From the NCBI RefSeq assembly GCF_033878955.1, contig NZ_CP138858.1:4057001-4121000 (forward strand): a stretch of DNA of 64,000 nucleotides. Reading direction: 5' to 3'. The notes beneath the pieces were generated by a model, which saw only the letters and a list, made by a program, of their open reading frames with translations, made no database searches and had not been told where the DNA came from. This document shows, one piece after another, positions 63,772 to 64,000 of the stretch. The stretch's first letter is position 1. Each line of letters opens with the position of its first letter. A program made the position numbers and the translations under genes. The stretch is from Coraliomargarita algicola. GTDB lineage: Bacteria; Verrucomicrobiota; Verrucomicrobiia; Opitutales; Coraliomargaritaceae.

Positions 63772-63882
63772 GGCGGTCGAGTATGAAAGAGGGCGAGTGA
63801 AGATAAGCTCTAGGATGTGATTCCTGCGATTGTTTATTTGATTCAAATCCGAAACAGGAGCGAAGTAAAAATATCCCGCCAT

Positions 63883-63893
63883 GTGACAGTAAC
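63883..63893. promoter_or_regulatory. GTGACAGTAAC operator-like site upstream of the GH36 gene
   Basis: Exact 11-mer (GTTACTGTCAC in gene orientation), 112 bp before the ATG at 63771. The remaining DNA to 64000 shows no gene. Confidence 0.65.
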
Positions 63894-64000
63894 AAGCCTC
63901 TGGCGGTTGTGGATTGGGTTGGTGGAACCTCTAATTGTGACCTTCAGATTGAGTTACTGGTTTCGCCTTCTCGAAGTCTTCCATCCCATTCGCATCTCCC

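Overview
The window looks like a chromosomal segment of a marine, polysaccharide-degrading member of the Verrucomicrobiota, probably Opitutae/Puniceicoccales (Coraliomargarita-like). This is an inference. It rests on PEP-CTERM C-termini, prepilin-like proteins ending in an H-X9-DG motif, a GHL6-type glycosidase, a GH50 agarase-like enzyme, weak Shine-Dalgarno sites and families of palindromic intergenic repeats. No rRNA or species marker is present.

Left part (1-27 kb) is mostly core genome. It opens with a 254-bp tandem repeat running up to an OppD/DppD-type ABC ATPase. A CobW-like protein, chorismate synthase (aroC) and a NarL-type response regulator follow. Next come two tRNA-Glu genes plus a broken third copy, purC, an ABA4-like membrane protein with a metallophosphoesterase, and a lipoprotein. 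A Gfo/Idh/MocA dehydrogenase and TIM-barrel isomerase pair is divergent from a PAS-AraC regulator. After that are a very large CheB-CheR-PAS-kinase-REC hybrid, a DASS transporter, fabZ-fabI, the sulfate-activation set cysC-cysD-cysN behind a long palindrome, tRNA-Leu(CAA), galM, a tandem UspA protein and a SulP transporter. About 1.4 kb of repeat-rich DNA with tRNA 3'-end fragments (27.0-28.4 kb) separates this from the right part.

Right part (28.4-63.9 kb) is a polysaccharide-utilisation region with two LacI-family regulators. It encodes two paralogous secreted beta-helix (GH28-like) enzymes, a GH39-like clan A glycosidase, a beta-helix protein with a CBM96-like tail and a GHL6 enzyme. It also encodes a GH50 agarase-like enzyme, a heparinase II/III-like lyase, a decayed GH1, a GH36 alpha-galactosidase, two SGNH hydrolases, an alpha/beta hydrolase and a GPH sugar symporter. 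PEP-CTERM and pseudopilin-like proteins are interspersed. GH50, GH36 and the nearby galM point to a galactan substrate (inference). No sulfatase, TonB receptor/SusD pair or exosortase is visible.

Two regulatory circuits can be read from the sequence. An 11-bp pseudo-palindrome GTNACNGTNAC occurs intergenically at seven places, with an eighth one-mismatch copy, in front of most of the scattered catabolic units. A different motif, GAAARTAYTTTC, occurs three times between the second LacI gene and the 38.1-46.9 kb operon. Several genes in 46.9-57.4 kb carry frameshifts, and one GH1 gene contains an 11-unit tetranucleotide repeat that sets its C-terminal reading frame. Either local gene decay/phase variation or assembly errors could explain these.
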